Source: Sandaracinobacteroides sayramensis
GTDB taxonomy: Bacteria; Pseudomonadota; Alphaproteobacteria; Sphingomonadales; Sphingomonadaceae
Reading direction: 5' to 3'
NCBI RefSeq assembly: GCF_022014495.1
Contig: NZ_JAKLSQ010000019.1
Span: 141,009-205,008, forward strand
DNA length: 64,000 nucleotides
This document shows, piece after piece, positions 9,196 through 17,231 of this stretch. Numbering within the stretch: position 1 is the stretch's first letter; the number at the start of each line of letters is the position of its first letter. The notes under the pieces were generated by a model, which saw nothing but the letters and a program-made list of their open reading frames with translations, did no database searches and had not been told where the DNA came from. Both the position numbers and the translations under genes were made by a program.

Positions 9196-9358
9196 AATGC
9201 CACTTTCCTTTCTTATGAAGCTTGGCCATTTTGTTATACAGATCCGGTGTGGATCTAACGCAATTTCCAGTAACTTCTCTGCCAATGCGTACCGATTGCC
9301 CCTCCTCGCAAATGAGGCACTATGAATATTTGCTATCACGCGCTCCAAATAATGCTAA

Positions 9359-9916
9359 CTAAGAATTAATCTTATGGTAGTCATTTTCAAAACCCTTTGA
9401 AATAGATTGACAATAATTTACAGCATCTATGACATCATTAAAGCCAAACTCAATAATACAAGTATAGTATGTTATTGAAAAAGGCTTCCAATAACCCACC
9501 AACATGTACCTCTCATTACTAAATCGCACTATTGATATGTCAGTAAATTTGAATCTATTGGGCAAAATCTGCCCATCTCTGTCAAATATTGCAAAACTAC
9601 CTTCGTCATTATCTAGACATATGGTCGATTCACAATTGTATCCGGCAATTGTACTAGAAGGGAAACCGGCAAATATGATTGAATCCAATACAGCTTGAGG
9701 CGGACTATCTATTTGCGTGCAGTCAATCGAAAGATTAATATATTTACATTCTCCAATTTTGTTTTTTCTTTGTTCTAATAATTTTATATGAATTATGGAA
9801 ATAGGACGATAATTATTATGATAAGTTTTTAAATAGATCAGAATTCCGATTCCAATTCCCATAAAAAGGACAATAGTGGAAATTATTGTTCTCTTTGATC
9901 TCAGATTTATTGCCAT
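9359..9916 (-). CDS. Membrane-anchored protein of unknown function in the RTX locus
   Basis: The 185-residue product has a short cytoplasmic N-terminus, one membrane helix at about residues 11-29 and a ~155-residue domain expected in the periplasm, with five cysteines. No family is recognised. The ribosome-binding site GGGAGGGA directly upstream of ATG 9916 is supplied by a duplicated copy of the hlyD 3' end (9920-10003). Codon use is very AT-rich, like the next gene downstream and unlike hlyD. The end of the protein (EFGFNDVIDAVNY) loosely resembles the end of the gene at 10144 (ELGFSDAITVLET), so the two may be distant paralogues. Candidate immunity protein by position; function unproven. 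Confidence 0.7.
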   Translation of the reverse strand: MAINLRSKRTIISTIVLFMGIGIGILIYLKTYHNNYRPISIIHIKLLEQRKNKIGECKYINLSIDCTQIDSPPQAVLDSIIFAGFPSSTIAGYNCESTICLDNDEGSFAIFDRDGQILPNRFKFTDISIVRFSNERYMLVGYWKPFSITYYTCIIEFGFNDVIDAVNYCQSISKGFENDYHKINS

Positions 9917-10020
9917 CGTTCCCTCCCCGCGGTGCCGACAGTTCGTTCAATCGGGCTGAGCAGATAGTCGATCACCCGACGTCTGTCGGTCACCACTTCC
10001 GCCCACACCGCCACGCCTAT
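9907..10020 (-). pseudogene. Remnant copy of the hlyD 3' end
   Basis: On the minus strand this stretch encodes about 36 codons that match the end of the complete HlyD: AEVVTDRRRVIDYLLSPIER continues with TVGTAGRER, after which the frame runs two codons further to TAA at 9907. Before it, the weaker match IIGVAVWAEVV corresponds to LIPGMAVQAEVV in HlyD. The nucleotide identity over 9920-10003 is nearly perfect and then decays abruptly. The piece has no start and is too short to work as an adaptor, but it still supplies the ribosome-binding site for the gene at 9916. It is best read as a scar of recombination or duplication at the hlyD tail. Confidence 0.85.
9920..10003. repeat. Direct repeat, copy 1 (hlyD tail duplication)
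   Basis: These 84 bases recur at 10973-11056 with only two mismatches (CACCCGACGTC against CACTCGACGCC). The two copies are 1,053 bases apart in the same orientation and bracket the gene at 10144-10851. The right-hand copy is the true end of hlyD. Confidence 0.93.
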
Positions 10021-10143
10021 AATGCACACCCTGCCGCCAACAGCGGCCTGGGTGTTATTGAGCGCGCGAGTTGCTTCTAGTATAAGGCGTCCCGCACCCA
10101 GCCCCCCCCTATTGCCTAATGACTATGTCATTTACATATATAA
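10004..10143. other. Intergenic stretch between hlyD remnant and the next RTX-locus gene
   Basis: No start-bearing reading frame is found. The minus-strand frame of the hlyD remnant stays open for roughly 30 more codons leftward of its recognisable HlyD part, but that peptide does not resemble HlyD, so it may be the junction with another lost gene. A CCCCCCC run sits near 10105. The composition changes from GC-rich near 10004 to AT-rich at 10143. Confidence 0.4.
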
Positions 10144-10851
10144 TCAGTAATTTGCTTTACTGTTTCCGACAGTCTCTAAGACTGTAATCGCATCACTGAA
10201 CCCGAGCTCAACAGATCGAAAAATATATTTTCCGGCCATTACAGTGTCACCCCTGCGCCAGAGTATCAATCCCGAGAGAAATGACACCTCAAAGTAGGGG
10301 GATTGTAGCGCGTTTTTTGGTATGTCTTTATATGGAGCGATCCACCCAGCTGCTGCAAATTGCCTTGCCGTATGCACATACCAATTTAGCTCAGGGTTTT
10401 TGAAATTTGATGACTCTTTCACGCAATCTGGATCAAGAATTGATCTATTATTATCCCTGAATCCGATGTGCTCAAAGTGACTAATTTCACTTTCTGACAT
10501 TATTTTTTCATGGCATCTATCGTCGATAACATATTGATTCATAACCGCTTCTGGTCCAATTTGCGGATACGAAGAAGCAAATATAGCGTTGCTACTTATG
10601 AATATTATTAATGAAATTAATAATACATATATAAATAATCTCAGTAAGATATTTCTTCTAGGCAGTCGTATATTTTTTTGGCTTTTTCTAGTTGTGTAAT
10701 AATTAATATATTTTTGCCGCGTGATCTGAGCTACCGCGCCCGCATGAACAAATGCGTTACAGCCGGGGCCATCCATCGCCTTCCCTAATGATATCCACTG
10801 CGCCGCTGTGTTTTGGAGCAAGCGACGAGTCTCTCGGCCAATATAGCTCAT
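10144..10851 (-). CDS. Membrane-anchored protein with a Sel1/TPR-like tail, unknown function, RTX locus
   Basis: The 235-residue product starts at ATG 10851, which has AGAAGGGG upstream. An alternative TTG at 10956 follows the hlyD stop in the same frame but lacks a good ribosome site. Residues 1-55 are GC-rich in coding style, residues 55 onward are AT-rich, so the gene itself looks spliced together. One membrane helix lies at about 69-90, followed by a periplasmic-side domain. The last ~50 residues (GLILWRRGDTVMAGKYIF and following) have the A-x-x-x-G-x-x-x-A spacing of Sel1 or TPR helices. Its tail loosely resembles that of the gene at 9359. It lies directly after hlyD in the operon. It is a candidate immunity or accessory protein; family unknown. 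Confidence 0.65.
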   Translation of the reverse strand: MSYIGRETRRLLQNTAAQWISLGKAMDGPGCNAFVHAGAVAQITRQKYINYYTTRKSQKNIRLPRRNILLRLFIYVLLISLIIFISSNAIFASSYPQIGPEAVMNQYVIDDRCHEKIMSESEISHFEHIGFRDNNRSILDPDCVKESSNFKNPELNWYVHTARQFAAAGWIAPYKDIPKNALQSPYFEVSFLSGLILWRRGDTVMAGKYIFRSVELGFSDAITVLETVGNSKANY

Positions 10852-10965
10852 CTCAAAACCCCTTCTTGATAATGACGCCTGCCGCCTGCGGCTCCACTGC
10901 ATGTGAAAGAAACGCAGAATGTAAGCGGCGCCAATCACCACAGAGCAGAATAGCAATTTTCTGTT

Positions 10966-12360
10966 TCACCGCTCCCTCCCCGCGGTGCCGACAGTTCGTT
11001 CAATCGGGCTGAGCAGATAGTCGATCACTCGACGCCTGTCGGTCACCACTTCCGCCTGAACCGCCATGCCGGGAATAAGCTGCCGTAGCAGGATAGCGCC
11101 TGAGCCGCCGTCGCGGATCGCTATGCGAACCGGGTACACCAGGCCCAGCTTCTCGTCGGTCTCCGCGTCACGCCCCACATGCGAGACAACGCCCTCGACG
11201 ACACCATATTCCGTGTAGGGAAACGCTTCCACCTTGATACGCACAGGTTGCCCCCCGCGCACGAATCCAATGTCCTTGTTCAATAACTTCGATTCCACAT
11301 GCAGACCTCCGCTTTCCGGAACCACCACCAGCAATTGCTGGGCCGGCTGCACCACGCCGCCAAGCGTGTGGACGGAAAGCTGCTGCACAGTGCCGTCGAC
11401 CGGCGCGGTCAATCGCTGAAGCGCCCGGCGGCGCTGGGTCTTCGTGATCTCTTCGCCTCGCAGCGACATGTTGTCCTGCGCTTCCACCAGCGCCTGGGCC
11501 GCTTCCCGGGAAAACTCCGCGCGAAGCTGCGAAAGCTCGCGATCGATCCGCCCGACCGCAGCCGAGGATCGCGCCACGGCCGCCGCATGCACCTCGATGT
11601 TGCGCCGCCGCTCAAGCTGCTCCTCCTGGATCTGCAGGAGCTTCAGGCGAGAGCCGAAGCCCTTGGCCACCAACTGCCGGTGCGCCTCCACCTGCTGGTC
11701 CAGCAGCGGCAACGTCTCCGCCATCTTCGCCCGTTCGGCCCGGGCGGCCTCGCGCTCCGCTTCATGCTCGTAACGCTGCTGGATCAGCGCCGACCGGCGC
11801 GCTTCATATTCGGAGATCTGCATGCGCACCAATGCGCGCTGGGCCGCCTGAACGTCTGCCGGTGTATCGGCGGGAAAGGCGATTTCGGATTTGCGCCCCT
11901 CCACATGCGCCAGCAGCGCTCGCGCCCTGGCGCGGTCGACGGCAGCGACCATCAGGCCTCGCGCCGCCTGGGCGTCATCCGCCCCGGTCATCGTCGGATC
12001 GAGCTCGACCAGCAGTTGCCCGGCCTGTACGCGCTGGCCGTCGCGCACATGGATGGCCCGAACGACGCCAAGCTCGCTTGGCTGGATCACCTTCACCCGA
12101 TCCGAGGGGACGATCTTGCCGGGTGCCACGGCCACCACATCGAGCTTGCCAACGATGCTCCAGACAAGCGCCACGCCAAGCAGGGCGATGAGAGCCCACA
12201 ATATTACCCGTCCCAGGGGAGAGGCCGGAGTCTCGATGATTTCCAGCGCCGCCGGCAGGAATTCCGTCTCCTTCAGCCTTCGCCGGCTTCTCGCGTCCTG
12301 CCGATCGAGCGCCCATGACGCCCGGAGCACGTGCCAGTGGCGCTCCAGCGTCTCAATCAT
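10966..12360 (-). CDS. hlyD: Type I secretion membrane fusion protein HlyD
   Basis: The 464-residue product is a standard HlyD/periplasmic adaptor: a short cytoplasmic N-terminus, one membrane helix (about 51-70), the first half of the lipoyl/barrel-sandwich domain (GKIVPSDRVKVIQPSELGVV), a long charged coiled-coil hairpin with many Arg/Glu/Ala residues, the second lipoyl half, and a C-terminal beta domain ending in YLLSPIERTVGTAGRER. It bridges the HlyB ABC exporter with an outer-membrane TolC-type channel, which is not in this window. ATG 12360 overlaps the hlyB end by eight bases (ATGATTGA), showing coupling. Its last 84 bases are duplicated at 9920-10003. Confidence 0.95.
   Translation of the reverse strand: MIETLERHWHVLRASWALDRQDARSRRRLKETEFLPAALEIIETPASPLGRVILWALIALLGVALVWSIVGKLDVVAVAPGKIVPSDRVKVIQPSELGVVRAIHVRDGQRVQAGQLLVELDPTMTGADDAQAARGLMVAAVDRARARALLAHVEGRKSEIAFPADTPADVQAAQRALVRMQISEYEARRSALIQQRYEHEAEREAARAERAKMAETLPLLDQQVEAHRQLVAKGFGSRLKLLQIQEEQLERRRNIEVHAAAVARSSAAVGRIDRELSQLRAEFSREAAQALVEAQDNMSLRGEEITKTQRRRALQRLTAPVDGTVQQLSVHTLGGVVQPAQQLLVVVPESGGLHVESKLLNKDIGFVRGGQPVRIKVEAFPYTEYGVVEGVVSHVGRDAETDEKLGLVYPVRIAIRDGGSGAILLRQLIPGMAVQAEVVTDRRRVIDYLLSPIERTVGTAGRER
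10973..11056. repeat. Direct repeat, copy 2 (within the end of intact hlyD)
   Basis: This is the partner of the repeat at 9920-10003, with two mismatches over 84 bases. It encodes the last HlyD residues and includes the GGGAGG that can serve as a ribosome site for whatever gene follows. Confidence 0.93.
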
Positions 12361-14524
12361 GAATCCAGCCCATCTGCCGGCGATGCAGGTCGGCATAGCG
12401 GCCGCCGGCCGCCAGAAGTTCGGCATGGGTTCCCTGCTCGGTCACCAGCCCGCGTTCGACAGTGATTATCCGGTGCGCGTCTCGCACGGCCGAGAGCCGA
12501 TGTGCGATGATGATGACCGTCCTGTTGCGGGCGATGGCGCGCAGATTCTTCTGGACGATCTCCTCACTTTCGGCATCGAGAGCCGAGGTCGCCTCGTCGA
12601 AGATCAATATCCGCGGATCGCCCAGAAGCGCGCGGGCGATGGCGATCCGCTGCCGTTGCCCGCCCGAGAGATTGCGCCCCCGCTCCTCAATGGGCGTGTC
12701 GTAGCCGAACGGCAGTTCGAGTATGAACTCATGCGCTCCCGCAAGTTGCGCTGCGCGGATGACGGCCTCCATCGGTGCAGTGGGATGACCCAGGGCTATG
12801 TTGTCGCGCACGGAACGGTTGAGAAGCTCGTTTTCCTGCAGAACGGTTCCCACTTGCCGGCGAAGCCAGGCCGGATCGACGAGGCTTAGGTCCACACCAT
12901 CGACGAGCACGCGCCCCTGTGTGGGCACATGCAGTCGCTGGACGAGGCTCGCCAGAGTGGACTTGCCCGAGCCCGACGGCCCCACAATGCCCAGAATTTC
13001 TCCGGCGCGGATGTCGATATCGATTCCGGCAAGTACTTCAGGCGAATCCGGGGCATATCGGAACCTGACCCGCTCGAACCTGATTTCTCCGCGTATCGCC
13101 GGCAGGCTGGATCGGTTGGGGTTATGCTGCGGTTCCGGGACGGCGTTCAGCACATCGCCCAAGCGGGCCACGGACACGCGGACCTGCTGAACGTCCTGCG
13201 CAAGCTGGGCAAGGCGGAGGATGGGCATGGAGACGCGGCCGGCGAGCATGTTGAACGCGACCAGGGCGCCGACGGTCAATTCTCCGGCAATTACCAGCTT
13301 CGCGCCCCAATAGAGGATAGCGACGGTCGTGAGTTTCGAGATCAGGCCGACACCGCCCGCCCCCCAAACGGCCAGCTTCGTGACGCGGAACCCGGTTTGC
13401 ACATAGGCAGCCAGCTTCCGATCCCAATCGGAGCGCATGCGCGGCTCGACCGCCATGCTCTTCAAGGTGCGGACGGAAGTGACGCTTTCCACCAGATAAG
13501 CCTGCGCATCGGCGCCGCGATCGAACTTTTCGTCCAGCCTGTGGCGAAGTGGCGGCACGATGGCCCAGGTGACGAGGGCATAGAGTGGAATCGACAGCGC
13601 GACGATCAGCGTCAGTTGCGGAGAGTAAAGATACATCACGGCCAGGAACACGACCGTGAACAGGAGATCGAGCATGGTCGAAAGCACGGGGCCGGTCAGG
13701 AATTCCCGAATCTGATCGAGTTCGCGGATCCGGGCCACGGTGTCGCCGACGCGCCTGGTCTCGAAATAGGCGAGAGGCAGCCCCAACATATGGCGGAACA
13801 GTTGCGACCCCAGTTCCACATCGATTCGGCTTGTGGTGTGCCCCAGAAGCCATTGCCGCAGCCCCGTCAACACGGTTTCCCAAAGGAATATCACCGTCAG
13901 GCCGATGGCAAGGACGTCCAGTGTGGACATGGTTCCATTCACCAGAACCTTGTCGATCACCAATTGAAAGAAGATCGGACTGAGCAGTGCAACGATCTGG
14001 ATGACAAACGATGCCGCCAGCACCTGACCAAGGGGACGCCGATACTTCACGATGAAAGGGAGGAACCAGGTGAGGTCGAAGCGACGGTTCTTGCCGGCTA
14101 GACGCTCGCGTGTGGTGAGGAGAAGCAGTTCCCCGGACCATGCAGCGTCGAGCACCGCCTTGTCCCAGATTTGCGGCTCACGCCGATCATAGGTCTGCAC
14201 AAGGGCACGAAAGCCCTCTGGCTGATTTTCGACGCTGGCGATCAGGAAGAACTTATCGTCCTTGCCCCTGGCAACCGCGGGAAGCGGGAGGCCTGGAAGC
14301 TCTTCTGCGCATATGGTCCGGCTCTTTGCCTTGTGCCCCAGGCGCTTGGCGCTTCGGATCATGTCGCTCATGCCAAAGGGGCGATCGCCACCCCCCCGGT
14401 CATGCAGGATCTGTTCGGGATCAGCGGCGAGCTGATTCAAGACAAGAAGTTGAACGAAAGCCAGAAGGCCCGTGTCCAGCCTCCGATCATATTCGCGATT
14501 TTCGGGGGGTGCGCAGTCAGCCAC
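12353..14524 (-). CDS. hlyB: Type I secretion ABC exporter HlyB
   Basis: The 723-residue protein is close to E. coli HlyB along its whole length. Residues 1-135 form a C39-like domain in which the protease cysteine is absent (Thr18 in the equivalent of the HlyB Tyr position), so it should bind but not cleave the RTX substrate. Residues 150-440 hold the transmembrane helices with the conserved TSRIDVELG, YFETRRVGDTVARIRELDQI and ADAQAYLVESVT blocks. The ATPase domain has Walker A GPSGSGKST (515-523), LSGGQ (619-623), Walker B ILIFDEAT (639-646) and the switch His675. The start codon is GTG 14524 with a weak ribosome site. It heads the operon, with hlyD overlapping by eight bases. Confidence 0.96.
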   Translation of the reverse strand: MADCAPPENREYDRRLDTGLLAFVQLLVLNQLAADPEQILHDRGGGDRPFGMSDMIRSAKRLGHKAKSRTICAEELPGLPLPAVARGKDDKFFLIASVENQPEGFRALVQTYDRREPQIWDKAVLDAAWSGELLLLTTRERLAGKNRRFDLTWFLPFIVKYRRPLGQVLAASFVIQIVALLSPIFFQLVIDKVLVNGTMSTLDVLAIGLTVIFLWETVLTGLRQWLLGHTTSRIDVELGSQLFRHMLGLPLAYFETRRVGDTVARIRELDQIREFLTGPVLSTMLDLLFTVVFLAVMYLYSPQLTLIVALSIPLYALVTWAIVPPLRHRLDEKFDRGADAQAYLVESVTSVRTLKSMAVEPRMRSDWDRKLAAYVQTGFRVTKLAVWGAGGVGLISKLTTVAILYWGAKLVIAGELTVGALVAFNMLAGRVSMPILRLAQLAQDVQQVRVSVARLGDVLNAVPEPQHNPNRSSLPAIRGEIRFERVRFRYAPDSPEVLAGIDIDIRAGEILGIVGPSGSGKSTLASLVQRLHVPTQGRVLVDGVDLSLVDPAWLRRQVGTVLQENELLNRSVRDNIALGHPTAPMEAVIRAAQLAGAHEFILELPFGYDTPIEERGRNLSGGQRQRIAIARALLGDPRILIFDEATSALDAESEEIVQKNLRAIARNRTVIIIAHRLSAVRDAHRIITVERGLVTEQGTHAELLAAGGRYADLHRRQMGWIHD

Positions 14525-14781
14525 AGAATCTCATCACAAACATCCAATGAGCAATCTGTGCAGAACAACATCGACTTGGACTTCAGTCAATTGTCATTTC
14601 AAGCGTTAATTCATGAATTTTTTGTGAACTTATCTAAATTTAGAGCATTAACTTCTATCTCCTTTAAAGGTCGGATATTCCAATGCTTTTAAAAGAAAGC
14701 TATGCCTGCTAAATTTATGCTTGTAAGCGAATTTGCGAGAGGCAGCTTTAACCTGAACCTCTTCGAACAAGGTCAAGCACA
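14525..14781. promoter_or_regulatory. AT-rich divergent promoter region between hlyB and a Sel1 lipoprotein gene
   Basis: This 257-base gap separates the leftward hlyB operon from the rightward gene at 14782. It is far more AT-rich than the neighbouring coding DNA, with runs such as AATTCATGAATTTTT near 14612-14627, a natural place for two divergent promoters. No specific operator or -35/-10 pair can be assigned with confidence. Confidence 0.5.
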
Positions 14782-15309
14782 ATGAAGTTGACACAGCTTT
14801 TTTTGACTCTTGGCTTGGCAGCAGGCTGCAAAACCTCTCAACAGCCTGCCAGTTGTAAAAACCTCGAAGGCATTCGGGCGGCCTCCATCAGGGAGGCAAA
14901 TGGGGAAATGCGCATTCACTACACTTACGCCGATGAAGCAATGCGGATACCGCATCTTCATTGCCGTGCCGATCTAGGGGAGCGCAGCGCCATGGTCGAA
15001 CTCGGACAGCTGTATGAATATGGTTTGGGCGTGGAACGCAACGAGCAACGCGCTGCGTCTCTTTACGCGGAAGCTGCTGACGACCGGCCGAACTACACCA
15101 GCATCTATTCACCTGCCGTGCGACTGGGCGGCACGGGCCAAGTCATGCTTGTGCCAAATCCCGGGGGAGGCCCTGGCGATGCCGAGGCGAAATATCGGCT
15201 CGGACATATGCTGATCGAAGGGCGTGGAGTGCCCAAGGACGCAGAGCGAGGACAGGCTCTCATCGACGCCGCAGTCAATCAAGGGTTCCCAGGCAAGAAG
15301 CCGGATTAG
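14782..15309 (+). CDS. Sel1-repeat lipoprotein
   Basis: The 175-residue product starts with a lipoprotein signal: Met-Lys, a hydrophobic core and the lipobox LAAGC with Cys16 as the likely lipidated residue. Two Sel1-like repeats follow: AMVELGQLYEYGLGVERNEQ (about 73-92) and AEAKYRLGHMLIEGRGVPKD (about 133-152). Sel1 repeats are alpha-helical protein-binding modules. The protein should sit in the periplasm attached to a membrane. It is divergent from the RTX export operon and could share its control region, and the gene at 10144 has a Sel1-like tail, but a functional link is only suggested. The family is sure; the role is not. Confidence 0.85.
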   Translation: MKLTQLFLTLGLAAGCKTSQQPASCKNLEGIRAASIREANGEMRIHYTYADEAMRIPHLHCRADLGERSAMVELGQLYEYGLGVERNEQRAASLYAEAADDRPNYTSIYSPAVRLGGTGQVMLVPNPGGGPGDAEAKYRLGHMLIEGRGVPKDAERGQALIDAAVNQGFPGKKPD

Positions 15310-15394
15310 GTCGTGAACTCATAGCTGTTAGTGCTGGAGCGCCGCTGTGCCAGTCCTCGTTTATGGAGGAGCGGATGAATCGAGCTTGACAGGC

Positions 15395-15670
15395 ATGGCC
15401 GTCAACGAGCGGCTATTTCACGTCGGCATTTTCGGTCAGTGGGATGCTGCGGCCAGGCGGCGAGATCGCAATGAGATGATTGCGGCGCTCGAGCGAGTGG
15501 AGCTTAGGGAGCCTCGCGTGACTTACCTCGAATGGCGCGCGATCGAACCGCGCCTGCCCAACAAGCCGCGAGGCGAGCACCGGGCAGAGGATCGTCATGT
15601 GCTGAACGCTATCTTCCGGCTGCCTCGCTCCCGCACCTGCCGAAATGCTACGGCCCGCGCAGCGCGATAG
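15395..15670 (+). CDS. Small hypothetical protein, possibly degraded
   Basis: An ATG at 15395 opens a 91-codon frame. The first ~45 residues (NERLFHVGIFGQWDAAARRR then DRNEMIAALERVEL) read like a real small cytoplasmic helical protein of a type common in sphingomonads, with N-E-R-L near the start and a D-A-A-x-R-R-x-D-R core. The later part is Arg-rich and loses this character, so a frameshift or truncation may have altered the tail. There is no convincing ribosome site. The remainder of the 570-base gap between 15309 and 15879 shows nothing else that I can support. Confidence 0.4.
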   Translation: MAVNERLFHVGIFGQWDAAARRRDRNEMIAALERVELREPRVTYLEWRAIEPRLPNKPRGEHRAEDRHVLNAIFRLPRSRTCRNATARAAR

Positions 15671-15878
15671 ATAGCTGCCCGATATCTCAATGCAGGCCCA
15701 GAATGATTGAATTCGGGCAGTTGCAAAAGCCGGATATTCTGAATTATCGTCAACAGGTTAAACTTCGTGAAGAATCGTTGGATTCGAATGCGACATCCGC
15801 ACAACCCTTCCAGGCCTTCCCGTTCGGCAATTCCGCGCGCCGGGCGGCCTCGGCCGCACAATTTCAGGATTTGACCCC

Positions 15879-16298
15879 ATGCAAATCGGCAAGCTGAACC
15901 ACGTCGGCGTGGCCACCCCCTCCATCGAGGAAAGCCTGACGCTCTACCGCGACCTGCTCGGCGCCACCCGCATCGGCGAGCCCTTCGACCTGCCGGAACA
16001 GGGCGTGCGCGTCTGCTTCGTCGACCTGCCCAACAGCCAGATCGAACTGATCGAGCCGCTGGGGGCCGACAGCCCGGTGCATGGTTTCTTGGCGAAAAGC
16101 CCCAAGGGCGGCCAGCACCATATCTGCTTCGAAGTGCCCGACATCCTTGCGGCGCGGGATTATATGCTCTCGAAAGGCGCCACCGTGCTGCGCGGCGGCG
16201 AGCCGCGCATCGGCGCGCACGGCGTCCCGGTCATCTTCGTCCACCCCAAGGACATGGGTGGCGTGCTGGTGGAACTGATGGCGGAACCGCAGCACTAG
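15879..16298 (+). CDS. mce: Methylmalonyl-CoA epimerase
   Basis: The 139-residue product is a VOC-fold protein with the signature of methylmalonyl-CoA epimerase: LNHVGVATPSIEESLTLYRD at residues 6-25, the QIELIEPLG block, GGQHHICFEVPDI, and VFVHPKDMGGVLVEL at the end. The metal ligands should be His8, the His in HHICFEV, and the Glu in LVEL. It interconverts (S)- and (R)-methylmalonyl-CoA between propionyl-CoA carboxylase and methylmalonyl-CoA mutase. The carboxylase alpha subunit lies in the same window at 25412-27409 but in another operon. The ATG at 15879 has AGGAT upstream. The length is normal for the family. Confidence 0.95.
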   Translation: MQIGKLNHVGVATPSIEESLTLYRDLLGATRIGEPFDLPEQGVRVCFVDLPNSQIELIEPLGADSPVHGFLAKSPKGGQHHICFEVPDILAARDYMLSKGATVLRGGEPRIGAHGVPVIFVHPKDMGGVLVELMAEPQH

Positions 16299-16320
16299 TT
16301 TGGGGTCTCCCAGTTCCCCT

Positions 16321-16350
16321 TCGTCACCCCGGGCTTGACCCGGGGTGACG
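16321..16350. repeat. REP-like palindromic repeat, family 1
   Basis: Palindrome CACCCCGGGCTTGACCCGGG with flanking CGT...ACG. This sequence recurs at least eight more places in the window, always between genes. Here it lies downstream of mce and may help end transcription. Confidence 0.85.
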
Positions 16351-16427
16351 CAAATATATCCATTACGTCCATGGGTTCTCAACCTGGGGCTGCGGAAAGG
16401 ATCGGGCCGAGGGATTGACGCGAGCCG

Positions 16428-17228
16428 TCATCTTACCGCGCAGATGCTTCCATCCGGACGGCGACCCATATGACAGTTGCTCGGCGGCGGCTGCAGCCGA
16501 GCGGCGGGCGCTTGCGGGATGGCGGAGCCGCCCGTTGACTGTGGCCGGCTTTCCGTCACCGTGCAGGGCATCGGATTGCCATTGGGGCTTGTCCCGCCAT
16601 AGCAGCCCGCGCTGCCCGTCATTTGCGGCCTGGATTGCGCCACCATCCGCGCCTGCTGCGCGGCGTTCAGCGTCGACACATTGTCCCGCACCACCTCCAT
16701 GCTGAGGCTGCTGGCGGTGGCGGAAATCCGCGTCGCCTCCCGCGCGCCTACGGCGATCGCCTGCGCCATGCTCGCCTGCAAGGCGCCGGGCTGGAGCTGC
16801 TGCGCGGCCTGCCGCTGGGTCGCCGCCCGGGACAATTGCTGGTTCAGGATCGACCCGACCGGATCTTCGCCGCCGGGCACCGGCGCGGGGCTTTGCGGAG
16901 AGATGGCTTCCACGGCTTCCTCCACAGCCTCCTGCAACCTGTCGGCGCCTTTTTTCAGCGTATCGTAGATGATCGACGAATTACGCTCCGGAGGAACACC
17001 GAAACGGCGTCCGGGCAAGCAGTTGGGCTGCCCGCTCTCACGCATCAGCTTCTCGCACTCTTCCATCTGCCTGGCGAGTTCCTCGCTCGATACGCCGGGA
17101 ACCGGAATCGGGGCGCCCGGCCGCTGCGGAGGCTGGATATTGGGCAAGACCACCGCAACGGCAGGCGCGCCGGCGGCCATGGCGCACAAGGCGGCGGCGA
17201 TCATCAGGCAAGGGAAAGCACGGCGCAT
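16428..17228 (-). CDS. Exported protein of unknown function
   Basis: The 266-residue product has a clear Sec signal peptide (Arg-Arg, hydrophobic stretch, cleavage near AGAPAVA). The mature protein has a Pro-rich start, a short Cys-containing segment (ECEKLMRESGQPNCLPG), a helical Gln/Ala-rich middle (about 125-200) that could form coiled coil, and a C-terminal part with paired cysteines (GSAGCYGG, NPMPCTV, SNCHMGRR, GSICAVR). No family is recognised. It begins three bases after the stop of the upstream gene at 17232, whose last codons provide an AAGGG ribosome site, so both are one operon. A periplasmic complex of the two is plausible but unproven. Confidence 0.75.
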   Translation of the reverse strand: MRRAFPCLMIAAALCAMAAGAPAVAVVLPNIQPPQRPGAPIPVPGVSSEELARQMEECEKLMRESGQPNCLPGRRFGVPPERNSSIIYDTLKKGADRLQEAVEEAVEAISPQSPAPVPGGEDPVGSILNQQLSRAATQRQAAQQLQPGALQASMAQAIAVGAREATRISATASSLSMEVVRDNVSTLNAAQQARMVAQSRPQMTGSAGCYGGTSPNGNPMPCTVTESRPQSTGGSAIPQAPAARLQPPPSNCHMGRRPDGSICAVR

Positions 17229-17231
17229 GTC

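Noticed and set aside
9196..9348. N-terminal extension of the exported protein in the RTX locus
   Set aside because: Starting upstream would bury the signal peptide; GTG 9195 has AGGAAAG at proper spacing.
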